Notes under the pieces: model-generated
Database searches by the model: none
What the model was told of the DNA's origin: nothing
Seen by the model: only the letters and a program-made list of their open reading frames with translations
Position numbers and translations under genes: made by a program
Part shown: in pieces, positions 7,546-16,799 of the stretch
Layout of the letters: every line of letters starts with the position of its first letter
Position numbering within the stretch: position 1 is the first letter of the stretch
Source: CAYTLW01 sp964438735
GTDB lineage: Bacteria > Myxococcota_A > UBA9042
DNA: 64,000 nucleotides
NCBI GenBank assembly: GCA_964438735.1
Contig: CAYTLW010000020.1
Coordinates: 23,202-87,201 of the forward strand
Direction: 5' to 3'

Positions 7546-9129
7546 ATGACCGGCGATTTCGACCGCATCGTAGACGAGGAACTGGCGCGACTGGACGAGC
7601 TGGACGCCATCGAGCGCACCTGGCGACGTGACGCCGAGTTGTTCAGCGACGATCCCGCCGTGCGCCAGACGGTGCTCAATCGGCTCGGTTGGCTGGCACC
7701 CTTTGACGCCATGCGCCAGCAGCTGGGCGATGTGGTGGCCATGGCCAGGGCCGTGGAACGGCAGGGATTCGACCGCGTGCTGGTGATCGGCATGGGCGGT
7801 TCGAGCCTGTGGCCGGAGGTGCTGGGCCGTCACCTCAAGGGCAAGCGTGGGCTGCCCCTGCGCATCGCCGACAGCACACACCCCGAAGCGGTAGCTGAGT
7901 GGCTGCAGTGGGCGGCGGCCGGCAAGCCCTTGTTCATCGTGGCGACCAAGAGCGGCACCACGGTCGAGACCCTGTCCCTGTTGGCGATCCTGCGCCAGCG
8001 ATGGCCGGATGGCGCGCACTATGTGGCGATCACCGATCCCGGCAGCCGGTTGCAGACGTTGGCGGCGGAGGCGGGTTTTCGCGCGACCTTCCTGAACCCG
8101 GCGGACATCGGCGGCCGCTTCTCGGCCACTTCGCTCTTCGGCCTGGTGCCCGCCGTGCTGGCCGGCGTGGTCGGCAAGGACGCGCTGACCCGCGCCGAAC
8201 AGATGGCGGCGGACTGCAGGGCGATGCCGGCAGCGCAGAATCCAGCTGCCCAGCTGGCGGCCTTCCTGGCGGCGGGTCATCGCACGGGTCGCTGGCAGTT
8301 GCGCCTTTCGGCCGGACGCGATGTGCGCGGCTTTTGCGCCTGGGTGGAGCAGCTGATCGCGGAGAGCAGCGGCAAGGCTGGCAAGGGTGTGCTGCCCGTA
8401 CTCGGCGCGGTGCCGGGCCATGGCGAGGCGCTGGCCGCGACCATGGCCAGCTCGGTGCTGGTCTCTTTGAATACGTTCCGCTATCCCGACGACACCTTCG
8501 CCCGCCGCTGCGAGGACGCTGGCGTGCCGAGCCTGTCGCTGGTGATGCCGGAGGCGGGCGACCTGTGGATCGAGGTCTTCCGGTGGCAGATGGCGACCGC
8601 GCTGCTCGGCGTCCTGCTGGGCGTGAACCCCTTCGACGAGCCCGATGTGTCGGCCGCCAAGGCGGCGAGTCGCTCGTTGCTGGCCGGCGAGGCGCAGATG
8701 CCCGAGGTGGAGACGTTGAAGCTGCGCCGCATCGCCGACCTGGAAGGAGCGCTGGCCGACCGGCTCGCTGCTCTGCCCGCTGGCGAATACCTGGGCCTGC
8801 TCTGCTATGTGGCCCCGACCGAGACCCACCTGCAGCGAATCGAATCCCTGCGCGATCGCCTCCAGCGAAGAACCGCAGCGGCGGTGACCGCACAGATCGG
8901 CCCCCGCTACCTGCACTCCACGGGCCAGCTGCACAAGGGCGGCCCGGCCGCCGGCCATTTCGTCGTGCTGCACGATCTGGACCGACTCGACGCCGAAGAA
9001 GGCATGGCCGACCTCGATGTGCCCGACGCGGAGTTCAGCCTCGGACAATTGATCCGCGCCCAGGCCGAGGGCGACGTGCTCGTTCTATCGGAGCGAGGCA
9101 AGCAGGTGATCGTCGCCCTGCTCAGCTGA
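7546..9129 (+). CDS. pgi: Glucose-6-phosphate isomerase of the Tal-Pgi fusion type, Pgi module alone
   Basis: 527 residues; AGGGAG precedes the ATG at 7546. It has two SIS folds. The sugar-phosphate motifs are visible: GMGGSSLWPEVLG near 84-96 and TKSGTTVETLS near 136-146, then ITDPGSRLQTLA, LNPADIGGRFSATSLFGLVP and, at the C-terminus, RYLHSTGQLHKGGP. These closely follow the isomerase half of the bifunctional transaldolase/phosphoglucose isomerases rather than classical Pgi, but no transaldolase domain is attached. Expected reaction: glucose-6-phosphate to fructose-6-phosphate in the cytoplasm. It is followed at 100 bases by a small membrane protein. Function by homology; specificity for glucose phosphate is inferred. 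Confidence 0.85.
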   Translation: MTGDFDRIVDEELARLDELDAIERTWRRDAELFSDDPAVRQTVLNRLGWLAPFDAMRQQLGDVVAMARAVERQGFDRVLVIGMGGSSLWPEVLGRHLKGKRGLPLRIADSTHPEAVAEWLQWAAAGKPLFIVATKSGTTVETLSLLAILRQRWPDGAHYVAITDPGSRLQTLAAEAGFRATFLNPADIGGRFSATSLFGLVPAVLAGVVGKDALTRAEQMAADCRAMPAAQNPAAQLAAFLAAGHRTGRWQLRLSAGRDVRGFCAWVEQLIAESSGKAGKGVLPVLGAVPGHGEALAATMASSVLVSLNTFRYPDDTFARRCEDAGVPSLSLVMPEAGDLWIEVFRWQMATALLGVLLGVNPFDEPDVSAAKAASRSLLAGEAQMPEVETLKLRRIADLEGALADRLAALPAGEYLGLLCYVAPTETHLQRIESLRDRLQRRTAAAVTAQIGPRYLHSTGQLHKGGPAAGHFVVLHDLDRLDAEEGMADLDVPDAEFSLGQLIRAQAEGDVLVLSERGKQVIVALLS

Positions 9130-9229
9130 AGACGCCCGCAAGGGCGCCTCGGTTCTTGCCGGGTCCCCTGCGCGACGGTAGCCTGATGGCGCAACGACGC
9201 CCAGACGGGCCGCATGCGGGGATGGAGTC

Positions 9230-9562
9230 ATGGAGTACTTCGACGCCAGCGCGATCACCAGCCGGGTGTGGATGATGTTCGGCGTGGTGGTGATCCTCGG
9301 CTACCTCTTCCACGACAACTACGGCCGACGCATCCTCACGGTACTGCTGGTCCTGGTCGGCTTGCTCGGCGTGTCGTGGCACCAGAAGGTGATCACCGAC
9401 GAGCACATCGCCATCGTGCGCGCCGGCGTGGCGGAGCAGACCGAGGGCATCAGCAACAAGGCCAAGGCGATCGGCGGGCAGCGCTACCAGACCACGCACG
9501 GCAAGGGTGGCAAGACCAACAAGGCCTACAGCAAACACATTGACGAAAAGGGCGTCGAGTAA
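9230..9562 (+). CDS. Small membrane protein, unknown
   Basis: 110 residues. GGGATGGAG sits just before the ATG at 9230. Two close hydrophobic stretches (about 14-32 and 35-49) may form a hairpin, followed by a basic, Gly/Lys-rich tail (HGKGGKTNKAYSKH). It does not match a family I know. It lies between pgi and the convergent mutM and could be transcribed with pgi. Confidence 0.65.
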   Translation: MEYFDASAITSRVWMMFGVVVILGYLFHDNYGRRILTVLLVLVGLLGVSWHQKVITDEHIAIVRAGVAEQTEGISNKAKAIGGQRYQTTHGKGGKTNKAYSKHIDEKGVE

Positions 9563-9568
9563 GCCCGC

Positions 9569-10444
9569 TCAGCGCTGGCAGCGAGCGCAGAAGAACGTCG
9601 CTCGGCCCTGGATGACGGACTGCTTGATCTGCGGTGGTGCGCCTGTATTGGTGACGATCTTCCCTGCATCGCGGCAGCGACGGCAGGTCTGATCGGCGCG
9701 CCCATAAACGTCGAGGCGCTGGCGAAAATACCCGGGGCTGGCATCTCCGCTGACGAAATCGCGCAGGCTCGTGCCGCCATCGGCGATGGCATCTGTCAGG
9801 ACCTCGCGCACCGCGTTCGCCAGCCGCCCTGCGGCCGCGGGCCCGATGCTGTCGGCGCGCCGCGTCGGTCGCAAACGAGCCCGGTACAGCGCCTCGCTGG
9901 CGTAGATGTTGCCGACTCCGGCGACCTTGCGGCCATCCATGAGCCAGATCTTCAGGCGCTGGCGGGCGCCGCGGGTACGGCGGAGCACCCACGCACCGTC
10001 AAAGGCGGGGTCGAGCGGCTCGATGCCAATCTGGCGCAACAGGCGGTGATCGGATTCGACGGCCGCAGGCAGCACGTCCAGGGCGCCGAATCGGCGGGCG
10101 TCGATGTAGCGCAGCGAGCGGTCGCCGTCGGCATGGCGCAAGGTCATGCGCCAGTGCTCGTGGCGCTGCCAGTCCACCCCCGGGGCGTCCACCAGAACGC
10201 GTCCGCTCATGCCCAGGTGAACCAGCAGGATCGTCGCGCCCGCGGCGGCGTGCAGATCGATCAACAGGTACTTGGCCCGCCGCCGAACACCGACCACCGT
10301 GGCGCCCTCCAGTGCCTGCACGGCGGCCACCGGAATCGCATAGCGGAGGTTGTCGCGGCGCAACGTGATGTCCGCCAGGACGCGCTGATGCAGGGCGGGC
10401 TGCAGATAGCGACGCAGGGTCTCGACCTCGGGGAGTTCCGGCAT
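9569..10444 (-). CDS. mutM: Formamidopyrimidine-DNA glycosylase (8-oxoguanine repair)
   Basis: 291 residues, a normal Fpg length. It begins with the invariant PELPEVE, giving the N-terminal proline nucleophile Pro2 (after Met removal) and Glu3. Lys58 lies in RRRAKYLL, and the helix-two-turn-helix with Asn is GVGNIYASEALY. The C-terminal zinc finger has Cys254, Cys257, Cys286 and Cys289, with the phosphate-binding Arg281 in QGRATFFC. The finger loop (CRRCRDAGKIVTNTG) is slightly longer and less typical than the usual CxxCG. It excises oxidised purines and nicks abasic sites. Together with endonuclease III at the other end of the window it covers base-excision repair of oxidative damage. Confidence 0.95.
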   Translation of the reverse strand: MPELPEVETLRRYLQPALHQRVLADITLRRDNLRYAIPVAAVQALEGATVVGVRRRAKYLLIDLHAAAGATILLVHLGMSGRVLVDAPGVDWQRHEHWRMTLRHADGDRSLRYIDARRFGALDVLPAAVESDHRLLRQIGIEPLDPAFDGAWVLRRTRGARQRLKIWLMDGRKVAGVGNIYASEALYRARLRPTRRADSIGPAAAGRLANAVREVLTDAIADGGTSLRDFVSGDASPGYFRQRLDVYGRADQTCRRCRDAGKIVTNTGAPPQIKQSVIQGRATFFCARCQR

Positions 10445-10466
10445 GTCCTGGATGTTCCGACGACGC

Positions 10467-11201
10467 TCAGGGCGGTGGCAGCGGGCTTCGTTTGGACGCC
10501 AGCGCCGTGCAGCGGACCGTGGTGCGCATCATGTCCAGCTCTCGGCGCAGGAGTTGGGAGCGGTGGGCGGGCTCGAGCTGCGGCCCGAGTACGCTGGCTT
10601 TGCGCAAATACCCCTGGCCGTGGTCGGCGCGTCTGCCGGCATCCTCCGAGATGCAATTCATGACCTTGTCGAACATGGCAATCCTGCCCGCTCTTGTCGT
10701 GGCCGCGCCCGGTTGGGCCAGGTCCAGGTGCTGATCGCGGGCGATGGTGCGCAGCTGCTGGCGCACGGCGGTGGCCCGGGCGGACAGGTCGCGCAACATC
10801 CACGAGGCCTGGGCCTGGAAGCGCCACGATGGCAGCGGATCGTAGCCAGAGGGACCGTTGCGCTGGCTGTGCTGGCGGCGGAATCGGCGAAAGATCTCAC
10901 GCGTCAGTTGCATGTAGCGGCGGACCAGCTGCTCCAACTCCTCATCGCGCGCTGCGGCGTTTGTCAGCCGCTTGCGATAACCGACCATCGCCTTGCGCAG
11001 GTTGGGCGGCAGGTCGTCGTCGGTCGGCGTCTTGATGTGCACGTCTTGCTCGATCACATGCGCTTCGGAGACGGGCGCGCGGGTCGGGGGGGCATCGGCA
11101 GGCGTGTTGGCGGTGGCGGCGCCGCAGGCGCTGGCGATGCTCAGCAGGCACAGGCACAGCCAGCTGTTGGCGCTGCCCCGACCTGGCCCCTTCAGATGCA
11201 T
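10467..11201 (-). CDS. Lipoprotein of unknown function
   Basis: 244 residues with GGAGAGG just before the ATG at 11201. The signal ends in a lipobox-like LLSIASAC. The rest is helical, rich in Arg and Gln, with no known motif, suggesting a coiled or helical-bundle periplasmic protein. It sits 15 bases after murJ and 22 bases before mutM on the same strand, so all three are likely co-transcribed. A role near MurJ is only suggested by position. Confidence 0.7.
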   Translation of the reverse strand: MHLKGPGRGSANSWLCLCLLSIASACGAATANTPADAPPTRAPVSEAHVIEQDVHIKTPTDDDLPPNLRKAMVGYRKRLTNAAARDEELEQLVRRYMQLTREIFRRFRRQHSQRNGPSGYDPLPSWRFQAQASWMLRDLSARATAVRQQLRTIARDQHLDLAQPGAATTRAGRIAMFDKVMNCISEDAGRRADHGQGYLRKASVLGPQLEPAHRSQLLRRELDMMRTTVRCTALASKRSPLPPP

Positions 11202-11216
11202 GCCTCTCCACGATGC

Positions 11217-12884
11217 TCAGGACGGGCCCTGACGCTTCCGACCGGGCAACCTGGCCAACACCTTATCTGTTACCGCCGCCAGACCAGGCAGACCGACGAT
11301 TCGGCCGAGCACGATCACGACCAGCCCCCATGCCGTGGCGGCCGCGGCGAGGCGGCCAAAGTACAAGGGCGTGCCTGCCGGGATGATCCCCGACAAGCCG
11401 GCCGAGGTAAAGCCGTCCACGTACCAGGCGGCCAGGCCAGAGACGGCGGCGACCGGCAGCGCCCGGGCCACTGCGAGGCCGACGCGCGACGGCCGCAGGC
11501 CGAGTCGACGTGTCGCCAGTCCGGTCAGCACCAGAACCTGTGCGGTCATGCCAATGGCGCCGGCCAGGGCCAGCCCCTCGACGCCATGGGCGGCCAGGGC
11601 GCTGTACATGGGCAACGACAGCGCCGTGACCACGGTGGTGGCGAGCATGGGCCGCCAGGTGTCGCCGACGCCATACATGGCCCGGGTGAGCACCGCCTGG
11701 CTGGTCCAGGCGGCGATGCCGGCGGACATGGGCACCAGCGCCGCAGCGGTGCGCAGGGTATCCGCCCGTCCAAAGCGTCCATGTTCAAAGAGCATCCCCA
11801 CGATCGGTTCCGCCTCGGCCATGGCGAAGGCGGCCACCACCAGACCCATGGCGGCCACGGCGCCGACGGAACGACCCAGCAGGTCGCCCAGCTCGTCGCG
11901 ACGTCCCTCAGCATAGAGGCGCGCGATCCAGGCGCCCGTGGCCTGGCCCGCGGCGGTGCCGACCAGGCCAATGGGCACCAGCATCAGCCGCCGGGCGCTG
12001 TTGAGCCAGGAGATGGAGCCCTCCTCCAGGCTCGAACCAAAATAGACGCCGCACCACTCGTCCACGGTGGTCAGGGACACGCCGATCATCAGCGGGGTGG
12101 CCGTCCAGAGGAAGGCGCGCACCTCACGGTCCAGGGAGGGCAACCGGGGCACGAAACGAAGCTGGTTCCGAGCCACCACCAGAGGCACGACCAGGGCGCC
12201 GAAGAAAGCCCCGATGAGCGCCCCCCAGGAGAAGCCCTCGATGGCATCGAAGAGCGCGCCCACCATGCCGCCGGCGATGATGCCGCCGTTGTAGAGCAGG
12301 GGGGTGAGCGCCAGGGCGCCGAAGCGCTGGCGCGCCAGCAGGTTGGCCTGCACCAGGCCGCCGAAGATGAAGAAGATCTGTGCCGGCAGCACGATCCGGG
12401 TCAGGCGCGCCGTCTCGGCGGTCTTCTCGGCGTCGAAGCCCTCGACGATCAAGCCCACCAGGGGCTCGGTCCAGATCTCGGCGACGACCACGCCGACCAC
12501 CACCGCGAAGAGCATGGTCGACGCCACGGTGGAGAAGACCGCGACCACTTCCGGATCGGCCTCTGTGGCCGCGTCGCCAGAACCCTTCGGCGGGGCATTT
12601 TCGCCCGACTCCGCTGCACGCCTGGCCGCAAGGCGCGCGTCGACCTTGGCGTAGAGCGCCGCCATGCGGGGCAGCAGGGAGACCGTCAGGGCACCGCCTG
12701 CCAGCAAATGGTTGAGCATGTCCGGCACAGCGAACGAGGCCCGGTACACATCGGTCAACTCGGTGGCGCCGTACAGGGTGTTGAGCAGGAAGTCCCGGCC
12801 GTAGCCCAGCAGCCTGCTGATCAGCGCGCTGCCGGCGAGCAACAGGGCGATGGTGCGGACATTGCCGGTGAGATCTCGGGACAT
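11217..12884 (-). CDS. murJ: MurJ/MviN-family lipid II flippase
   Basis: 555 residues, many membrane helices (about 14 expected for the family). The N-terminal signature is clear: SRLLGYGRDFLL, then ASFAVPDMLNHLLAGGALTVSLLP. There is an added hydrophilic loop of about 30 residues near 80-110 (KVDARLAARRAAESGENAPPK). The family belongs to the MOP exporters and moves undecaprenyl-linked peptidoglycan precursor across the inner membrane. UppP, which recycles the same lipid carrier, is encoded about 1.2 kb away on the other strand. No strong ribosome site precedes the ATG at 12884. Confidence 0.9.
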   Translation of the reverse strand: MSRDLTGNVRTIALLLAGSALISRLLGYGRDFLLNTLYGATELTDVYRASFAVPDMLNHLLAGGALTVSLLPRMAALYAKVDARLAARRAAESGENAPPKGSGDAATEADPEVVAVFSTVASTMLFAVVVGVVVAEIWTEPLVGLIVEGFDAEKTAETARLTRIVLPAQIFFIFGGLVQANLLARQRFGALALTPLLYNGGIIAGGMVGALFDAIEGFSWGALIGAFFGALVVPLVVARNQLRFVPRLPSLDREVRAFLWTATPLMIGVSLTTVDEWCGVYFGSSLEEGSISWLNSARRLMLVPIGLVGTAAGQATGAWIARLYAEGRRDELGDLLGRSVGAVAAMGLVVAAFAMAEAEPIVGMLFEHGRFGRADTLRTAAALVPMSAGIAAWTSQAVLTRAMYGVGDTWRPMLATTVVTALSLPMYSALAAHGVEGLALAGAIGMTAQVLVLTGLATRRLGLRPSRVGLAVARALPVAAVSGLAAWYVDGFTSAGLSGIIPAGTPLYFGRLAAAATAWGLVVIVLGRIVGLPGLAAVTDKVLARLPGRKRQGPS

Positions 12885-12945
12885 CGAACGCAGTATGGGG
12901 GCAGTGATGGGGGCGGTCAGGTTTGCTGGCGCTTTTATCCGCCCC

Positions 12946-13977
12946 TCATGGCAACAACACGAGCTTGCCGACCGTCATGCCCGATTCGAGCTCGCGATGA
13001 GCATCGGCGACCCTGGCCAGCGGCCAGGTCTTGGTCTGCGGTGCCACGATGCGGCCGGCCTCGATGTGGCCCAGAATCGCGCCCATGGACGCCTGCAGAA
13101 CGTCGTTGCGATCGAAGAGATAGCTCAGGTTGAAAGCCATGACGCTCTTGTTGTCGCCGGTCATCTGCAGCGGATTGAAGCGCGGCATGCGGAGCCAGCC
13201 CATGATCAGCTGGGGCCAGGAGGGCCGCCCGCCGCGCCGCGGCAACATGGTGTGGAAGCCGTAGACCACCAGGCGGCCGGTGGGCCCGAGGTGATCGTAG
13301 CTTTGCTGCAACGTGGCGTGCCCGTTGGCGTCGAAGATGGCAGCGTAGCCATCGGGCGCCTGCTCCTTTGCGCTCGCCCAGAGATCCTGGCTGCTCTTGT
13401 CGATGATTGCGGCCGCGCCCAGGGCCATGGCGGGCGCCACCTTGTGCGCGGCGCCGACCACACCGACGGCGCGGCAGCCGGCGATGGCGGCCAACTGCAA
13501 CAGCGCCCCGCCTACACCGCCAGCCGCGGAGTGGACCAGCAGGGGTTGATCGGGCCGTGCCGCTGCCAGCTCCACCAGGGCGTACCAGGCGGTCAGGAAG
13601 ACGCAGGGGATGCCGGCCAGCTCGGCATCGGTCATGGATTCAGGCGCGGCGAAGACCTGTTCACGGGGCACTACAACCGAGCTGGCGTAGCCGCCGAATC
13701 GGGTCACACCGACCACGCGCGTGCCGACGGCCAGGTCGTCGACGCCTTCACCTGCCGCGCCGATGTGGCCGACAAACTCGAAGCCGGGCGTGATCGGCCA
13801 GCCGACGTACTTCTTCGCCGACGCGTACAGGCCCATGCGGACCACACAGTCGGCGTAGTTGACGCCGATCGCGGTGGTATCGACGCGCACCTGGCCGGGG
13901 CCGGGCACGGGTTCGGGCAACTCCACCAGGCGGAGACGATCGTAGCTGCCGGGTTTGTGCACGCGGATCTGCTGCAT
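12946..13977 (-). CDS. Zinc-independent MDR oxidoreductase (quinone reductase / VAT-1-like)
   Basis: 343 residues from ATG 13977; a TTG 12 codons upstream is less likely because the fold starts at MQQIRVHKPG. It is a medium-chain dehydrogenase with GVNYADCVVRMG in the catalytic domain, a Gly-rich NADPH-binding turn (HSAAGGVGGALLQLA), and no structural zinc cysteines. The family reduces quinones or enones with NADPH in the cytoplasm; the substrate here is unknown. It is upstream of murJ on the same strand (61 bases) and divergent from uppP. Confidence 0.85.
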   Translation of the reverse strand: MQQIRVHKPGSYDRLRLVELPEPVPGPGQVRVDTTAIGVNYADCVVRMGLYASAKKYVGWPITPGFEFVGHIGAAGEGVDDLAVGTRVVGVTRFGGYASSVVVPREQVFAAPESMTDAELAGIPCVFLTAWYALVELAAARPDQPLLVHSAAGGVGGALLQLAAIAGCRAVGVVGAAHKVAPAMALGAAAIIDKSSQDLWASAKEQAPDGYAAIFDANGHATLQQSYDHLGPTGRLVVYGFHTMLPRRGGRPSWPQLIMGWLRMPRFNPLQMTGDNKSVMAFNLSYLFDRNDVLQASMGAILGHIEAGRIVAPQTKTWPLARVADAHRELESGMTVGKLVLLP

Positions 13978-14084
13978 GGGCGGCAGACTGGACCAGCGGC
14001 GAAACCGGGGCAAGCGCCGTCGCCGGCCCGCCGACCCGGCGACGGACTTGCCGACCGCGGCCCGACGACGTAAACCCCCTGGCC

Positions 14085-14909
14085 ATGGAGCTGGTTCACG
14101 CGCTCATACTGGGGATCGTCGAGGGGTTGACCGAGTTCGTGCCGGTGTCTTCTACCGGGCACCTGATCCTCGCCGGCGCCTGGCTGGGTCTGGACGCCAC
14201 GCCGGAGCAGAAGGCCGCCGTCGATGCCTTCGATATCGTCATCCAGGCCGGCGCCTGGCTGGCCTGCGTGATCTACTACCTGGGCTATCTCAAGCAACGC
14301 TTCGCGGACCTGCTGTCGACCGACGTGGGCCGGATGGCGCGCGGATGGCGCCTGATCATCAACCTGATGATGGCCTTCATCCCCGTGGTCATCGTCGGCC
14401 TGCCGTTGCGCTCGTTCATCAAGTCGGTGCTCTTCGGCGCCGGGCCCGTCGCCGTGGCGCTGGCGGTTGGCGGCGTGGTGATGATCGCCGCCGATCGTTT
14501 ACGGGATCGCGGCGGCAGCGTGACCAGCCTGGACGGGATCAACATGAAGCAGGCGTTGGTAGTGGGTCTGTTTCAGTGCTTCTCCCTGATTCCCGGCACC
14601 TCGCGCTCCATGGCCACCATCATCGGTGGTCTCGCCTCGGGCATGACCCCGCGGGTGGCGGCGGACTTCTCCTTCCTGCTGGCGGTGCCCGTGCTCGGCT
14701 CAGCGACCCTGTACGAGCTGCTCCGTGAGTGGGAGACCATGTCGGCGCATATCGGCGGTGGCGCCATGACCATCGGCCTGATCACCTCGTTCGTCGTCGG
14801 CTGGGCCTCCATCGCCGCCTTCCTGCGCCTGCTGACGGCGAGGGGGCTGGCGCCTTTTGGTGTCTATCGCATCATCCTGGCGGGGCTGGTCTGGTGGCAA
14901 TTGCTGTAG
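14085..14909 (+). CDS. uppP: Undecaprenyl-diphosphatase
   Basis: 274 residues, typical length. Both signature regions of the BacA/UppP family are intact: EGLTEFVPVSSTGHL near residues 13-27 with the catalytic Glu pair, and PGTSRSMATIIGGL near 170 with the catalytic Arg. It is an integral membrane enzyme that dephosphorylates undecaprenyl diphosphate so the carrier can be reused for peptidoglycan and other surface polymers. It starts a two-gene forward unit with the CoaB-like gene, 22 bases downstream. Confidence 0.95.
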   Translation: MELVHALILGIVEGLTEFVPVSSTGHLILAGAWLGLDATPEQKAAVDAFDIVIQAGAWLACVIYYLGYLKQRFADLLSTDVGRMARGWRLIINLMMAFIPVVIVGLPLRSFIKSVLFGAGPVAVALAVGGVVMIAADRLRDRGGSVTSLDGINMKQALVVGLFQCFSLIPGTSRSMATIIGGLASGMTPRVAADFSFLLAVPVLGSATLYELLREWETMSAHIGGGAMTIGLITSFVVGWASIAAFLRLLTARGLAPFGVYRIILAGLVWWQLL

Positions 14910-14931
14910 TCATGGGCACATGGGAACGGAG

Positions 14932-15753
14932 ATGAACGAGCGACTGCGGGTGGTGATGACGGCCGGCGGCACCCACGAGCCGGTCGATGATGTACGCCAC
15001 ATGAGCAACGTGGCCACGGGCGCGCTGCCGGCGGCCATGGCCGAGGCCCTGTTGCGCCACGGCGCGCTGGTGCACTACATCCACGGGCCGGACGCCATCC
15101 TGCCGGGTCGCCTGCGCCTGGACCTGGCGCTCGACGGCTCCCAGGCGCCCGACGATCCGAGCCTGGACACGTTGTTGGCCGAGTTCGGGCGGGCTGCAAG
15201 GACGGCCAGGGAGCTCTGGGCGACCGGTCGACTGGTCCTGCACGGCGTCGGAAGCGCGGCCGAAACGGCCCAGGTCGTCCAAGACGTGGTCGGCGCCCAG
15301 CATCCCCACCTGGTCGCCTGCGCCATGGCGGTGGCCGACTTCACCCCGCTGCGACATCGCGGCAAGCTCTCCTCCCAGCAGGATGGCGACGGCGGGCTGA
15401 CCCTGCACATGCAGCCCACGGCGAAGGTGATCGACAGCGTACTCGCGGCCTGGCCTGAGGCCGCGTTGCTGGGCTTCAAGCTGCTCAGCGGCGCTTCGGA
15501 AGCCGAACATCGACACGCGGTCCTGGAGTTGTGCCGGCGCAGCGGCGCCCGCTGGGTATTCAGCAACGACATGGTCGACTACCGCCAAGGACGACGTCGC
15601 GGCATCTTGTGGTCAGCCGAAGGCGAGGCCCTCGATCGCCTGTCTGGGGGCGAAGGCGAGGCGGGACGTCGACAGTTGGGTGAAGAGATCGTCGCCGCGG
15701 TATTGCGCTATCTCGACGGCGCGGCAGGCGCGACGGGCGGCGGCGAACGCTGA
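14932..15753 (+). CDS. CoaB-like phosphopantothenoylcysteine synthetase domain protein
   Basis: 273 residues from ATG 14932 (GGGAACGGAG upstream). The N-terminus matches the CoaB nucleotide-binding signature (TAGGTHEPVDDVRHMSNVATG). Further family features are VADFTPLRHRGKLSS, with the Lys expected near the active site, TAKVIDSVLAAWP, LLGFKL, and ARWVFSNDMVDY. CoaB joins phosphopantothenate to cysteine using CTP or ATP in coenzyme A synthesis. Here the decarboxylase half (CoaC) is missing, so this is a stand-alone synthetase or a relative with another substrate. Its last 46 bases overlap the convergent amidase gene. Confidence 0.75.
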   Translation: MNERLRVVMTAGGTHEPVDDVRHMSNVATGALPAAMAEALLRHGALVHYIHGPDAILPGRLRLDLALDGSQAPDDPSLDTLLAEFGRAARTARELWATGRLVLHGVGSAAETAQVVQDVVGAQHPHLVACAMAVADFTPLRHRGKLSSQQDGDGGLTLHMQPTAKVIDSVLAAWPEAALLGFKLLSGASEAEHRHAVLELCRRSGARWVFSNDMVDYRQGRRRGILWSAEGEALDRLSGGEGEAGRRQLGEEIVAAVLRYLDGAAGATGGGER

Positions 15754-16649
15754 GATTTCGCACGCGGTTGCGGCGGCCTGGCGACCGGCGGGGTCGGACC
15801 GCCGACCGCAGTCGCACGACCCCGTTCCTGTTGCGCGACCAGCCGTTCCATCTCCTTCAGCCCCAAGAGCACGCCGCGCGCCAGCTCCAGGTGGGCCTGG
15901 TGCTCCAACAGGGCCAGGCTCTCCTTGGGATGGGTGATGTAGCCGATCTCCAGCACGACGGCGGCCATCAACGCCTCTTTGAGCACGCCGAAGGGCGCCT
16001 GCCGAACGCCACGGAAACGTGCCCCTGGTCGGCCGCGCTTGAGGCCGCGAGCCAGCGACAGGGCCAACATCTCCGATCGCTTGTGGGCGGCGGCATAGCG
16101 CATCTGCGACAGGATGCCGCCGACCGTCCAGGGCAGTTGGGCAGCGACGCCGCGCTCGGGCAGTCCCTCTTCCCGCCGGACCAGGGCGTGCACCACGCCG
16201 GCGCTGGCCTTGGCGTCCAGGAACCACACCTCCATGCCGTGCACCTTCGGGTTGGGGCTCGCGTTGCAGTGCAGGCTGATGAGCGCGTCGGCCTTGAGGG
16301 CGTTGGCCTGACGGGGTCGCTCGCGCAGGGCGATGGGCCGATCCACATGCCGGGTCAGCGTGACCCGCACGTTGCTGTGGCGCTCGATGAAGGCGGCGAT
16401 GAACTTGGAGATCTCCAGGGTCAGCGCTTTTTCCTGGGTGGCGTGGTAGCCGAGCGCGCCCAGGTTGTCGCCGCCATGCCCCGGGTCGATGACGATGTGG
16501 CGAATGTGGATCAGCTCGACGGGTTTGGGGAACAACCGATCGCGTCGTGGTGTGGCGGACGCTTCCAGGACGCCGGCGAGCACGATCAGCAGCGCGAGGG
16601 CGGCGGGCATGAGTCCAGTGGGCTGTGGGATGGGGAGCGGACGCTGCAT
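15708..16649 (-). CDS. Exported N-acetylmuramoyl-L-alanine amidase (Amidase_3)
   Basis: 313 residues. An N-terminal hydrophobic signal (about 14-32) directs export. The zinc amidase fold is complete: DPGHGG with His58, Glu73 (TQEKALTLEI), His127 (SLHCNASP) and catalytic Glu234 (LEIGYITH). It cuts the bond between MurNAc and the stem peptide in peptidoglycan, as AmiA/B/C do in cell separation. The C-terminus is a basic, Pro-rich tail. The 3' end overlaps the convergent CoaB-like gene by 46 bases. Confidence 0.92.
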   Translation of the reverse strand: MQRPLPIPQPTGLMPAALALLIVLAGVLEASATPRRDRLFPKPVELIHIRHIVIDPGHGGDNLGALGYHATQEKALTLEISKFIAAFIERHSNVRVTLTRHVDRPIALRERPRQANALKADALISLHCNASPNPKVHGMEVWFLDAKASAGVVHALVRREEGLPERGVAAQLPWTVGGILSQMRYAAAHKRSEMLALSLARGLKRGRPGARFRGVRQAPFGVLKEALMAAVVLEIGYITHPKESLALLEHQAHLELARGVLLGLKEMERLVAQQERGRATAVGGPTPPVARPPQPRAKSQRSPPPVAPAAPSR

Positions 16650-16656
16650 CTCCGTT

Positions 16657-16684
16657 ATTGTCTACCGGGCCGGGGGGCTGTCAA
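16657..16684 (-). promoter_or_regulatory. Predicted strong sigma70-like promoter of the amidase gene
   Basis: Minus-strand TTGACA (16679-16684) and GACAAT (16657-16662) are 16 bases apart. The start of transcription would fall almost on the ATG at 16649, implying a very short or absent leader. Confidence 0.45.
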
Positions 16685-16743
16685 ACCATTGTTCGGCCCG
16701 GGTGGGGCTTGCGCGACGGTTGATCCACGCCGCAGAACGGCTG

Positions 16744-16772
16744 TGGTCAGCCACCGGGCGTTCTGCTAGGCT
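16744..16772 (+). promoter_or_regulatory. Predicted promoter of the 16.8-kb lipoprotein gene
   Basis: TGGTCA (16744-16749), 17 bases, TAGGCT (16767-16772), with TGC directly before the -10 (extended -10 form). The leader would be about 20 bases and carries CGGAG. Confidence 0.45.
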
Positions 16773-16799
16773 CCCGGCCGCGAAAAAACGGAGCCGCCA

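Noticed and set aside
10443..13133. 896-residue forward frame across the mutM-murJ region
   Set aside because: Runs opposite three supported genes and has no recognisable domain.
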